NCBI GenBank assembly: GCA_964570565.1
Contig: CAZMYT010000007.1
Location: 1 to 64,000, forward strand
Direction of reading: 5' to 3'
DNA length: 64,000 nt
Source of the DNA: W0P28-013 sp964570565
Lineage (GTDB): Bacteria > Bacteroidota > Bacteroidia > Bacteroidales > Paludibacteraceae
Every line of letters starts with the position of its first letter. Position 1 is the first letter of the stretch. Shown piece by piece: positions 1 through 7,988 of the stretch. Under the pieces are notes generated by a model. That model had not been told where the DNA came from. It saw only the letters and a program-made list of their open reading frames with translations, and did not search any database. Both the position numbers and the translations under genes were made by a program.

Positions 1-55
1 CCGCCGACCCTCTGCTTGTAAGGCAGATGCTCTGAACCAGCTGAGCTAAACGCCC
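1..55 (-). tRNA. tRNA-Val (anticodon TAC), 3' part cut off by window edge
   Basis: The reverse complement begins with the acceptor 5' strand GGGCGTT, has the D-arm and an anticodon arm with loop CTTACAA (anticodon TAC, valine), and runs into the window edge in the T-arm. It is identical over its visible length to the complete copy at 103-177, so this is the downstream member of a tandem pair; more copies may lie outside the window. Confidence 0.93.
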
Positions 56-102
56 GATAAGTCTTTTGTTCAAAAATAGTTCAGTGAAATTCCTTTCGGA
101 AG

Positions 103-177
103 TGGGCGTTGACGGATTCGAACCGCCGACCCTCTGCTTGTAAGGCAGATGCTCTGAACCAGCTGAGCTAAACGCCC
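103..177 (-). tRNA. tRNA-Val (anticodon TAC)
   Basis: A complete 75-nt cloverleaf can be folded on the minus strand: acceptor GGGCGTT pairs with AACGCCC, the anticodon stem TCTGC/GCAGA encloses loop CTTACAA, and the T-loop is TTCGAAT. The discriminator base is A and the 3' CCA is not encoded. About 47 nt separate it from the identical copy at the window start, suggesting one transcript. Confidence 0.96.
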
Positions 178-253
178 GAACTATTACTTTCACAAAAGTG
201 GTGCAAAGGTAATATAAAATTTAATATACGCAAAACCCTTTTTCGTTTTTTTT

Positions 254-1477
254 TCAAATAATTTCAGCTACTACGAAATTACTGCCGCCTACAAAGATAA
301 AATCACGCTCGGAAGCGTTCTTTTTGGCAGCTTCTAACGCTTCATTTACAGAGGCGTAACTTGTTCCCACCAAACCAAACGTAGCCGCTTGGACTTGCAG
401 TATTTTTTCGTCCAACGCCCGTGGAATTTGTGCTTTGGTGAAATAATAAACGGCATTTTTAGGCAGAAGTGCCAATACGTGATCTATTTTTTTGTCGCTT
501 ACCATGCCAAAAACAATGTGTAAACGCTCAAACGATTGTTGCGCGAGCTGTTCTACCACCAACCGAATACCGCCTTCGTTATGTCCCGTATCGCAAACAA
601 TGGTTGGTTTGGTGCCCAACACTTGCCAACGTCCTTGCAAACCTGTGCGCTCCACCACTTCCAAAAATCCTTGTTCAATATCTGCCTCGGTTATGTAAAA
701 TCCTTTTTGGCGTAATTGTGCCAACGCCACCAATACCGTACGGCAATTTTTAGCTTGGTAAATGCCTTTTAATGCACAAGTGGGTAACATTTTACCCACC
801 AACTGTTTATCGGCAAAGAAAATGGGCGCATTTTGCTCACGAGCTACATTTCTGAAAATCGGTGCCGATTCGGGTTGCGTTTCACCAATGACCACTGGTG
901 TGTTCGGTTTTATGATGCCTGCCTTTTCTGCCGCAATTTTTTCTAACGTATCGCCCAATAAATCGGTATGATCGAGGCTAATATTGGTAATAATAGCTAA
1001 TTCGGGAGCAATGATATTGGTACAATCCAAGCGACCGCCCAACCCTACTTCTATTACCGCCACATCCACTTGTTGTTGCGCAAAATAGCGAAATGCCAAA
1101 GCGGTGGTGATTTCAAAAAAAGAGGGTTGCAACTCCTCCACTAACGCTTGATGCGCTTCTACAAAATCGACAACGGCTTGTTCTGAAATCACAGTGCCAT
1201 TCACACGAATGCGTTCGCGAAAATCGCGTAAATGCGGCGATGTGTACAAACCCACCTTATAACCAGCGCATTGCAACACGGAAGCCAACAGATGCGAGGT
1301 AGAACCTTTTCCATTGGTGCCAGCCACATGAATGGTTTTATAGGCCCGATGTGGATGGTTGAAAACCGCATCGAGTGCCACAGTATTTTCCAATCCCGAT
1401 TTGTAAGCCTTCGCACCGTGTTGCTGAAACATGGGCGCTTGGCGATACAAATAGTCGATGGCTTCTGAATAAATCAT
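254..1477 (-). CDS. folC: Bifunctional folylpolyglutamate synthase / dihydrofolate synthase
   Basis: FolC is the cytoplasmic ATP-dependent ligase that adds glutamate to dihydropteroate and to folates. Near the N-terminus the P-loop HVAGTNGKGST is visible, followed by SPHLRDFRERIRVNG, the C-terminal motif CDTGHNEGG and a Mur-ligase-like C-terminal domain. I chose the ATG at 1477 (MIYSEAIDYLYRQAP), which gives 407 residues and matches the usual family start. An in-frame ATG 36 nt upstream lies upstream of the apparent promoter box at 1501-1508 and is unlikely to be used. The gene is divergent from the PhoH-type gene and its 3' end faces the tRNA-Val genes. Confidence 0.95.
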   Translation of the reverse strand: MIYSEAIDYLYRQAPMFQQHGAKAYKSGLENTVALDAVFNHPHRAYKTIHVAGTNGKGSTSHLLASVLQCAGYKVGLYTSPHLRDFRERIRVNGTVISEQAVVDFVEAHQALVEELQPSFFEITTALAFRYFAQQQVDVAVIEVGLGGRLDCTNIIAPELAIITNISLDHTDLLGDTLEKIAAEKAGIIKPNTPVVIGETQPESAPIFRNVAREQNAPIFFADKQLVGKMLPTCALKGIYQAKNCRTVLVALAQLRQKGFYITEADIEQGFLEVVERTGLQGRWQVLGTKPTIVCDTGHNEGGIRLVVEQLAQQSFERLHIVFGMVSDKKIDHVLALLPKNAVYYFTKAQIPRALDEKILQVQAATFGLVGTSYASVNEALEAAKKNASERDFIFVGGSNFVVAEII

Positions 1478-1500
1478 GCTATTTTTTATTAAAAATCGAA

Positions 1501-1508
1501 CAAAAGTA
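1501..1508 (-). promoter_or_regulatory. -7 promoter box for folC
   Basis: TACTTTTG on the minus strand fits the Bacteroidota TAnnTTTG box. It lies 23 nt upstream of the chosen folC start, which supports that start. Confidence 0.55.
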
Positions 1509-1636
1509 ATCAAAAATATCGTACATTTACACCTTGAAATTAGGCTTGTTTACGCACAAACCGAGTATCCTGTTGATAATTATAAGATTATCTTAAAATA
1601 GAGCGTTCTTATTTACCACCTCAAAATCACACGATC

Positions 1637-2956
1637 ATGAAAAAGAATTTTGTTTTGGACACCAATGTTATCTTACACGACTACAAATGTCTTAGTAATT
1701 TTGAAGAAAACGATATTTATTTACCCATCATTGTACTGGAAGAACTCGATCATTTCAAAAAAGGAAACGAACAACTGAATTTTAATGCACGCCAATTTAC
1801 GCGCGAGTTGGACGACTTGGTTGATGATAATTTATTTTCATCAGGTGCTAGTTTAGGCGACGAGAAGGGACACTTATTCATTTTAGCTAAAAATGTATTT
1901 CCGAAAGAACTACAAGAGGCTTTTATGGAAAAAACGCCTGATCATTTGATTTTAGGCGCCACACTACAATTGACCAAAGATCATCCCGAAACAAAAACGA
2001 TATTGGTTACTAAAGATATTAACTTGCGCATGAAAGCCCGCGCATTGGGCATTTTAGCGGAAGATTATATCACGGACAAAGTGACCAACATGGATGTGTT
2101 CGATCGCGAAGAGTTGGTATTCGACGATGTCAATCCGGAATTAATTGACAAGCTATATGCGTCTAACGAAGGCGTTGATGTAGATGAATTTGCGTTTAAA
2201 TCAGATATTGACCCTAACGACTGCTTTGTACTAAAAAGCAATAGAGCAAGCGCTTTAGCACGTTATATTCCTTCGGAAGAAAAAGTGCAACGCGTGGAAA
2301 AAACACGTGCTTTTGGTATCGAACCACGTAATGCGGAACAAGCATTTGCGATGGAAGTGTTACTCGACGACCGCGTACAATTGGTAGCATTGACTGGTCG
2401 CTCTGGAACAGGAAAAACATTGCTCGCGTTAGCGGCTGCCTTACATAAAAACGAAGATTACAAACAGATTTTATTAGCACGCCCTATTGTAGCGTTGGCC
2501 AATAAAGATTTGGGAGCTCTACCAGGCGATGCCCAAGAAAAAGTGGCGCCTTACATGCAACCGTTATTCGACAACTTGAATGTGATTAAAAATAACTTTT
2601 CGTATCAAGGAAAAGAGATAGCTGTACTCGACGAATTACAGAAAAACAATAAACTTGTCATCGAAGCCTTAGCTTTTATTCGCGGACGTAGTTTAAGTGA
2701 AACGTACTTTATCATTGATGAAGCACAAAACCTCACACCACACGAAATAAAAACCATTATTACACGTGCTGGCGAGGGAACCAAAATCGTATTTACGGGC
2801 GATATTCATCAAATTGATTCGCCTTATTTGGATATGCAATCGAATGGATTAGTCTATATGATTGACCGCATGAAAGGTCAAGATATTTTTGCACACGTCA
2901 ACCTGATTAAAGGCGAACGCAGTGAATTGTCGGAATTAGCAAGTAATTTGTTGTAA
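1637..2956 (+). CDS. PIN-domain / PhoH-family ATPase
   Basis: A two-domain protein of 439 residues. The N-terminal PIN nuclease-like domain (about 4-135) begins FVLDTNVILHD with the expected first acidic residue. The C-terminal PhoH-type P-loop ATPase has a Walker A GRSGTGKT at about 254-261 and a Walker B YFIIDEAQNLTP. This is the YlaK/PhoH2-like architecture, linked to RNA metabolism (PhoH2 proteins are reported RNA helicase/RNases); the substrate here is unknown. It ends 2 nt before the S4-domain gene, so the two are probably co-transcribed. An imperfect TACATTTA box lies about 107 nt upstream at 1522-1529. Confidence 0.92.
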   Translation: MKKNFVLDTNVILHDYKCLSNFEENDIYLPIIVLEELDHFKKGNEQLNFNARQFTRELDDLVDDNLFSSGASLGDEKGHLFILAKNVFPKELQEAFMEKTPDHLILGATLQLTKDHPETKTILVTKDINLRMKARALGILAEDYITDKVTNMDVFDREELVFDDVNPELIDKLYASNEGVDVDEFAFKSDIDPNDCFVLKSNRASALARYIPSEEKVQRVEKTRAFGIEPRNAEQAFAMEVLLDDRVQLVALTGRSGTGKTLLALAAALHKNEDYKQILLARPIVALANKDLGALPGDAQEKVAPYMQPLFDNLNVIKNNFSYQGKEIAVLDELQKNNKLVIEALAFIRGRSLSETYFIIDEAQNLTPHEIKTIITRAGEGTKIVFTGDIHQIDSPYLDMQSNGLVYMIDRMKGQDIFAHVNLIKGERSELSELASNLL

Positions 2957-2958
2957 TA

Positions 2959-3384
2959 ATGGCGTCGGAAATTCGTATTGACAAATGGCTGTGGGCGGTA
3001 CGCCTATTTAAAACACGCAGTTTAGCGGCAGAAGCGTGCAAAAAAGGAAAAGTGTTCGTTCACAACACACCTGCTAAGCCATCGCGCAACATCAATATTG
3101 GCGATATTATTCAAATTCATCGTAATCCGATTGTCTATTCATTCAAAGTATTGAATATCAGTCAAAACAGAATGGGAGCTAAATTGGTGCCGCAATTTAT
3201 GGCACACGTAACTACTCCCGATCAATTGGCACTCATCGAACTGCTCAAGCTCGAAAAAGATAACAACCGAGCCAAAGGTACTGGCAGACCAACCAAAAAA
3301 GAGCGTCGCAGTTTAGAAGAATTTGTAGACGACCAACCCTTTTTCATCGATGAGGAATGGGATTTCGACGATATTGGAATGTAG
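2959..3384 (+). CDS. S4-domain RNA-binding protein (Hsp15/HslR family)
   Basis: 141 residues. The N-terminal S4 RNA-binding domain (about 4-65) is clear: IRIDKWLWAVRLFKTRSLA, then GKVFVHN and GDIIQI. Hsp15 proteins bind stalled 50S subunits carrying peptidyl-tRNA. The C-terminus carries a basic KKERRS segment and ends in an acidic tail (FFIDEEWDFDDI). It starts 2 nt after the PhoH-type gene, suggesting a two-gene operon in RNA handling. The family is clear; the exact heat-shock role is inferred. Confidence 0.88.
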   Translation: MASEIRIDKWLWAVRLFKTRSLAAEACKKGKVFVHNTPAKPSRNINIGDIIQIHRNPIVYSFKVLNISQNRMGAKLVPQFMAHVTTPDQLALIELLKLEKDNNRAKGTGRPTKKERRSLEEFVDDQPFFIDEEWDFDDIGM

Positions 3385-3411
3385 TTCAAAAACAATCAAT
3401 CAATTAATTAA

Positions 3412-3419
3412 TAACTTTG
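3412..3419 (+). promoter_or_regulatory. -7 promoter box for the DUF3467 gene
   Basis: TAACTTTG, 33 nt upstream of the ATG at 3453. It supports that start over an in-frame codon at 3417, which would overlap the box. Confidence 0.55.
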
Positions 3420-3452
3420 CAAACCAGTTTTGCTCTTAAAACAAAATTGAAC

Positions 3453-3755
3453 ATGGAACAACCAAAAAATCAGTTAAACATTGAATTATCTGCTGAGGTA
3501 GCTGAAGGTATCTATTCAAATTTAGCCATCATTTCGCACTCATCGTCAGAATTCATTGTGGATTTTATCCGTATTATGCCTGGGACTCCAAAAGCGCATG
3601 TAAAATCGCGTATTATTCTCACACCAGAGCATGCAAAACGTTTGCTATTGGCAATGGAAGACAATGTTGCAAAATACGAGTCTCAAAACGGAAAAATCAA
3701 AGTTGACAATGGTAATCAACCACCCATCCCAATGTTTGGAGGTGGCGAAGCGTAA
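3453..3755 (+). CDS. DUF3467 family protein
   Basis: A small soluble protein of 100 residues (MEQPKNQLNIELS...) of the DUF3467 family. Features typical of the family are the central AIISHSSSEFIVDF segment, PKAHVKSRIILTPEHAKRLL and a Gly-rich C-terminus. No function is established for the family. The start was chosen by the promoter box at 3412-3419. A 10-bp inverted repeat (3754-3763 / 3770-3779) begins at its stop codon but has no T-run, so I do not call it a terminator. Confidence 0.85.
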   Translation: MEQPKNQLNIELSAEVAEGIYSNLAIISHSSSEFIVDFIRIMPGTPKAHVKSRIILTPEHAKRLLLAMEDNVAKYESQNGKIKVDNGNQPPIPMFGGGEA

Positions 3756-3832
3756 TAAATTCATTGCGTTGAATTTATTGAAAGGTTAATAAAAAACGAA
3801 CTTTACATAACCAATTACCTTATCCTTTTTCC

Positions 3833-5152
3833 GTGTTACAAAACGTCAAGCAATACATGCAAGAGCAATTGATGCCCAGCACTGGTACCAAGTTATTGGT
3901 AGCTGTGAGCGGAGGTATCGACTCTGTTGTATTGCTTGACGTTCTTGTACACCTCGGCTACAAGTGTGTAGTCGCTCACTGTAATTTTCATCTCCGAGGA
4001 ACCGAATCGGATGAAGATATGGCTTTTGTGACGGAATTAGCCGCACATTATCAAGTGCCATTACAGACTATAAATTTTGATACAACGCAAATAGCACAAG
4101 AACGCAAAATTTCGATTGAAATGGCGGCGCGTGAGCTACGATATGATTGGTTCAAAGAGCTACTCAAATCGGAACAATGTGGTGCAGTAGCCATTGCACA
4201 TCATGCTAACGATGCCGTAGAAACTTTCTTTGTTAATTTAGTGAGAGGCACTGGCATTAGAGGTTTGCTTGGTATTCAAGCCACGAATGAGCACATCATT
4301 CGTCCGCTACTCCACTGCAAACGATCGCAAATTGAGACCTACGCCCGCGAACATGGATTAAATTTCAGAACGGATAGCACCAACAGCGACACCATTTATG
4401 TACGCAACAAAATCCGTCACCAAATTATTCCACCATTTCAAGAAATTAATCCGTCGTTTACTGAAACTATGCGCCGTAATATCGAACATCTGAATGATGT
4501 GTCGGAGATTTACACCTATTTTATCGACGATTTGCGCACCAAATTGTGCCAAGAAGAAAAAGGTATCACGCGTATTTCGATTAGTAAATTACAGGCATTA
4601 CCAGCGTTTGGCACTATTCTGTTTGAATTATTGCAACCGTATCGTTTTAATTCTGCCACGGTAAATGACATCATGCAAAATCTTGATGGATTGTCAGGTA
4701 AAGAATTTTACTCGACCACACACCGTGTAGTGATTAACAGAGATACGCTAGAAATAGAGGCGATAACCGTCATTAAAAATGATATTTACACCATTGATAG
4801 TGATTGTCGTCTACTAACAAATCCCATAGAATTAACGTTTCAGCGTGTAGATGGGATTCCAGAAATCAAAAATGATAAACAGTGTGCTTATTTGGATGCC
4901 GACAAAGTAGTTTTTCCGTTGGTATTACGCCATTGGCAACAAGGCGATAGTTTTGTACCATTCGGCATGACACAAACAAAAAAAGTCAGTGATTTTTTTA
5001 TCGACGAAAAAATAAGCCGCTTAATGAAAGACAAACTATGGATGTTGACCTCACAAAATGAACTAGTTTGGATTGTTGGTCAGCGCATTGACAACCGTTT
5101 CCGCATTAACGATAACACAAAATCAACACTGGTAATAAATTTTACGAAATAA
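3833..5152 (+). CDS. tilS: tRNA(Ile)-lysidine synthase
   Basis: TilS uses ATP and lysine to convert C34 of the CAU-anticodon isoleucine tRNA to lysidine, which is essential for reading AUA codons. The PP-loop motif AVSGGIDS is at about residues 24-31, followed by VAHCNFHLRG and AIAHHANDAVETF. The C-terminal TilS domain is recognisable from VLRHWQQGDSFVPFGM to IVGQRIDNRFRI. Length (439) is normal. The start is GTG at 3833 (MLQNVKQYM); the next in-frame ATG would remove the family N-terminal segment. No TAnnTTTG box was found close upstream. Confidence 0.95.
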   Translation: MLQNVKQYMQEQLMPSTGTKLLVAVSGGIDSVVLLDVLVHLGYKCVVAHCNFHLRGTESDEDMAFVTELAAHYQVPLQTINFDTTQIAQERKISIEMAARELRYDWFKELLKSEQCGAVAIAHHANDAVETFFVNLVRGTGIRGLLGIQATNEHIIRPLLHCKRSQIETYAREHGLNFRTDSTNSDTIYVRNKIRHQIIPPFQEINPSFTETMRRNIEHLNDVSEIYTYFIDDLRTKLCQEEKGITRISISKLQALPAFGTILFELLQPYRFNSATVNDIMQNLDGLSGKEFYSTTHRVVINRDTLEIEAITVIKNDIYTIDSDCRLLTNPIELTFQRVDGIPEIKNDKQCAYLDADKVVFPLVLRHWQQGDSFVPFGMTQTKKVSDFFIDEKISRLMKDKLWMLTSQNELVWIVGQRIDNRFRINDNTKSTLVINFTK

Positions 5153-5178
5153 AATAGAAGTCGTAAAATAATTATAAG

Positions 5179-5186
5179 TATCTTTG
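5179..5186 (+). promoter_or_regulatory. -7 promoter box for the lipoprotein/subtilase operon
   Basis: TATCTTTG, 26 nt before the lipoprotein ATG. No such box precedes the first subtilase, so this is probably the promoter for both genes. Confidence 0.55.
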
Positions 5187-5212
5187 TCACCTTAAATTTA
5201 AAACCTTATTCC

Positions 5213-5659
5213 ATGAGAAAACTCGTGTTCCTTATGATGTTTGCCATCACATTTGTTGGCTGTGGACATCAAAAAAATGGTGCAACAAGCACTAAAAAAT
5301 CTGCTGTAGTGGAAAATTTACCAAGTCATATCAACTTTTCGAACTCTTTTCGTGCTTTTTGGAGCGATTTCTACAAAGACACGAAAGGTGCAAAAACACT
5401 CGAAAAATATACACCTTCCGAAAATTTCCAAACACATCCAGCCATTACAACTGTTGATGATGTATTCGTTGTATCAGGTTATTTGACGATAACAAACGAA
5501 TTCGACCAATCGGCGTTTGAAGCGTTAGGCGGAAGTATCAATAAACTCGATGAAACTACAGTTACCTTTAAAATGCCACTCACGAAATTACCAGAAATGA
5601 TTGAACTTAAAGGTATCGAATCGGTAGAAGCTGCCATCAAAGTATTCAAACGAAATTAA
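5213..5659 (+). CDS. Lipoprotein with a subtilase-propeptide-like (I9-like) domain
   Basis: 148 residues. The signal peptide MRKLVFLMMFAITFVGC ends in a lipobox with Cys17 as the probable lipid anchor. A low-complexity linker follows. Residues about 84-146 (FVVSGYLTITNEFD...ALGG...LDETTVTFKMPL..LPEMIELKGIESVEA) align by eye with the N-terminal prodomains of both neighbouring subtilases (FVSAYIHFND...YGA...FGDIVTANIPVDQLEAL...AIKFIE). The pattern is that of the inhibitor I9 / propeptide fold. It lies 40 nt upstream of the first subtilase, without a separate promoter between them. My inference is a membrane-anchored chaperone or inhibitor of the adjacent proteases. The alternative is an unrelated lipoprotein with a ferredoxin-like fold. 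Confidence 0.7.
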   Translation: MRKLVFLMMFAITFVGCGHQKNGATSTKKSAVVENLPSHINFSNSFRAFWSDFYKDTKGAKTLEKYTPSENFQTHPAITTVDDVFVVSGYLTITNEFDQSAFEALGGSINKLDETTVTFKMPLTKLPEMIELKGIESVEAAIKVFKRN

Positions 5660-5699
5660 ACCTTAATTTAATTCTTATAATCTCTTTAAAAAAAAACAA

Positions 5700-7832
5700 A
5701 TGAAAAAAACTTATGCTTTAGTTGCATTCCTTTGCTTGTCATTAGTGATAATGGCACAAAGTCCAAAACTGTCAAACTATTCACGCAGTTTTATAGATGC
5801 AAAAAACACCGTACAAAACGATCAACAGCGTACTAATTTCCGTAAGCACTACGGATTAAAGCTCGTTGCCGAACAAGAATTTGTTTCTGCTTATATCCAT
5901 TTCAATGATGAATCAGGCAAAGCCATTTTAGAAAATTATGGCGCTAGCATCGTGAGCGATTTTGGCGACATTGTAACCGCGAATATTCCTGTTGACCAAC
6001 TAGAGGCTCTTAGCAACGAAAATGCTATTAAATTTATTGAAATAGGTACTCCTGTTCGCAAAAAATTAGCAGCAGCACGCACGGCGGCTAATGTGGATAA
6101 AGTACAAGCAGGTACCAACTTATCACATCCATTCCTTGGCACTAACGTCGTTGTAGGTGTTGTCGATGGCGGTTTCCAATACAATCACATTAACTTTTAC
6201 GATTTAGACAACAGTTCTGAATTGCGTGTAAAACGAGTATGGAATCAGAATAACAAAACTAAATACGCTACACAAGCCACTATTGAAGCCGCTAAATACG
6301 ACAATTCAAGCGACCAAGATGGTCATGCTACACACGTAACAGGTATTGCTGCTGGTTCGTACTCTGGCAACAGTTATTACGGTGTGGCTAAAGATGCTGA
6401 TATTGTCATGGTAAGTATGGGAGATGCCAATACAGATATTTCGGACGGCGTAAAATATGTATATGATTACGCCACCGAAGTGGGAAAACCAGCCGTTGTA
6501 AACTTAAGTTTAGGAACTCACATTGGTCCTCACGATGGAACTTCTACATTTGATAGAACCTGTGATGCCATGCAAGGTGCTGGTCGTTTATTAGTTGGTG
6601 CAGCTAGCAACGAAGGTGACCAAAAACTCTATTTGGAAAAAACATTAGCAGCTAATGGAACTGCTACTGAAGCTATTACATTTGACACCTATTATGCATA
6701 TGATGATGGTTATTATCAAGATATTGATATTTGGGGCGATGCTAACCAAACTTATACTGTAAAAGTAATTATTACTAATAGTGCTGGCACCACACTTTGG
6801 AGTAGTGATGTAATAAATGCAACTTCGACCACCACAAAAACATATACGTCGTTCAACTCTGCAGCAACGGGATTTATCGGTTTGTATGCAGCTAAAGATG
6901 CTATCAACAACAAAGGTAATGTATTACTTACAACCCATAATAGTTTGTGGACAACTGGTTTTCAATTAAGTGGAACTAACAAATTAAAAGTAATATTTAC
7001 AGCTACCACAGCTGGAACAATCAGAAGTTGGGCCGATGGTTATGGTTCTACTTGGGCAAACGGTTCAACTAATTCAACAGTTGGTGAACTTGGTGGTACA
7101 GGTAAAAAAATTATTTCTGTGGGTGCATGGACAACTACAGCAAAAAGTGGTTATGGTTTAACCAAAAATGCCATTGCAGGTTTTTCAAGTAAAGGTCCCA
7201 CAGCTGACGGTCGTATGAAACCAGATATTGCTGCTCCTGGCGCTGTACTCGCTTCATCTGTACCAAATACTTCGGCTGTCACTGGTAGTTCATACTTCGA
7301 ACAGGCAGCAACAGCGACAGTTAATTCCGTTAAATATTATTGGGGCTATATGCAAGGCACCTCTATGGCATCGCCATTTGTTACAGGCGTATTAGCTACT
7401 TGGTTACAAGCTAACCCACAACTTACACCTGATAACGTACGCGAAGTATTGAGTCAAACTTCCATCGTTGATTCTTATACAGGAGCTTGCCCAAATAATA
7501 CATGGGGTTATGGTAAGATTGATGCGTATGCTGGTTTAGTAAAAGTAATCGAAACCACACCAATCAAAAACTTAGAAACGATGCCAGATGCCATTATGGT
7601 TTACCCAAATCCAAACAATGGTTCATTCAAAGTCTTATTTACAGAAGCTGACGAAAATTTATTAGTATCAGTGTATACTATCAATGGTCAAAAAATATTA
7701 ACTCAACAGTTTAATAATGTGGCCGTTCAAGAAAACCTTGATATTGATTTGGGTGAAGTCGCTACTGGAGCTTACATTGTAAAAGTTTCGGGAAAGAAAA
7801 TAAATGAAACATTCCGTTTATTAGTTCGTTAA
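5700..7832 (+). CDS. Secreted S8 subtilisin-like peptidase with T9SS sorting domain
   Basis: 710 residues. A signal peptide (about 1-19, ending IMAQ) is followed by a propeptide-like segment (about 61-119) and the S8 catalytic domain. The triad residues are Asp156 (VGVVDGGF), His209 (GHATHVTG) and Ser555 (GTSMASP); the oxyanion region GAASNEG and FSSKGPTADGRMKPDIAAPG are also present. A beta-rich insertion of about 150 residues (from about 330) sits between His and Ser, as in Csp-type clostridial subtilases. The last ~75 residues form a type A T9SS sorting domain (MVYPNPNNGSF ... GAYIVKVSGKK). The predicted product is cell-surface or secreted. It is paralogous to the next gene and ends in a strong hairpin terminator. 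Confidence 0.93.
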   Translation: MKKTYALVAFLCLSLVIMAQSPKLSNYSRSFIDAKNTVQNDQQRTNFRKHYGLKLVAEQEFVSAYIHFNDESGKAILENYGASIVSDFGDIVTANIPVDQLEALSNENAIKFIEIGTPVRKKLAAARTAANVDKVQAGTNLSHPFLGTNVVVGVVDGGFQYNHINFYDLDNSSELRVKRVWNQNNKTKYATQATIEAAKYDNSSDQDGHATHVTGIAAGSYSGNSYYGVAKDADIVMVSMGDANTDISDGVKYVYDYATEVGKPAVVNLSLGTHIGPHDGTSTFDRTCDAMQGAGRLLVGAASNEGDQKLYLEKTLAANGTATEAITFDTYYAYDDGYYQDIDIWGDANQTYTVKVIITNSAGTTLWSSDVINATSTTTKTYTSFNSAATGFIGLYAAKDAINNKGNVLLTTHNSLWTTGFQLSGTNKLKVIFTATTAGTIRSWADGYGSTWANGSTNSTVGELGGTGKKIISVGAWTTTAKSGYGLTKNAIAGFSSKGPTADGRMKPDIAAPGAVLASSVPNTSAVTGSSYFEQAATATVNSVKYYWGYMQGTSMASPFVTGVLATWLQANPQLTPDNVREVLSQTSIVDSYTGACPNNTWGYGKIDAYAGLVKVIETTPIKNLETMPDAIMVYPNPNNGSFKVLFTEADENLLVSVYTINGQKILTQQFNNVAVQENLDIDLGEVATGAYIVKVSGKKINETFRLLVR

Positions 7833-7852
7833 GCGAATTAATATCCTATTGA

Positions 7853-7888
7853 AATAAGGACGTAGAAATAAAATTCTACGTCCTTATT
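7853..7888 (+). terminator. Rho-independent terminator after the first subtilase
   Basis: A perfect 15-bp stem (7853-7867 with 7874-7888) and a 6-nt loop, followed by a T-rich tract. It separates the two subtilases into different transcription units. Confidence 0.85.
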
Positions 7889-7954
7889 TTTTATAATAAT
7901 GTGCAAACACAAATCATATTTCTAAAAAAAAATCTTACTCTTGACTATTTTTTC

Positions 7955-7962
7955 TACCTTTG
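7955..7962 (+). promoter_or_regulatory. -7 promoter box for the second subtilase
   Basis: TACCTTTG, 26 nt upstream of the ATG at 7989 and downstream of the preceding terminator. Confidence 0.6.
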
Positions 7963-7988
7963 TAGTTCGTATTTAATATTGAATTACA

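Noticed and set aside
3754..3779. Terminator after the DUF3467 gene
   Set aside because: The 10-bp stem is almost all A-T and has no T-run; its role is uncertain.
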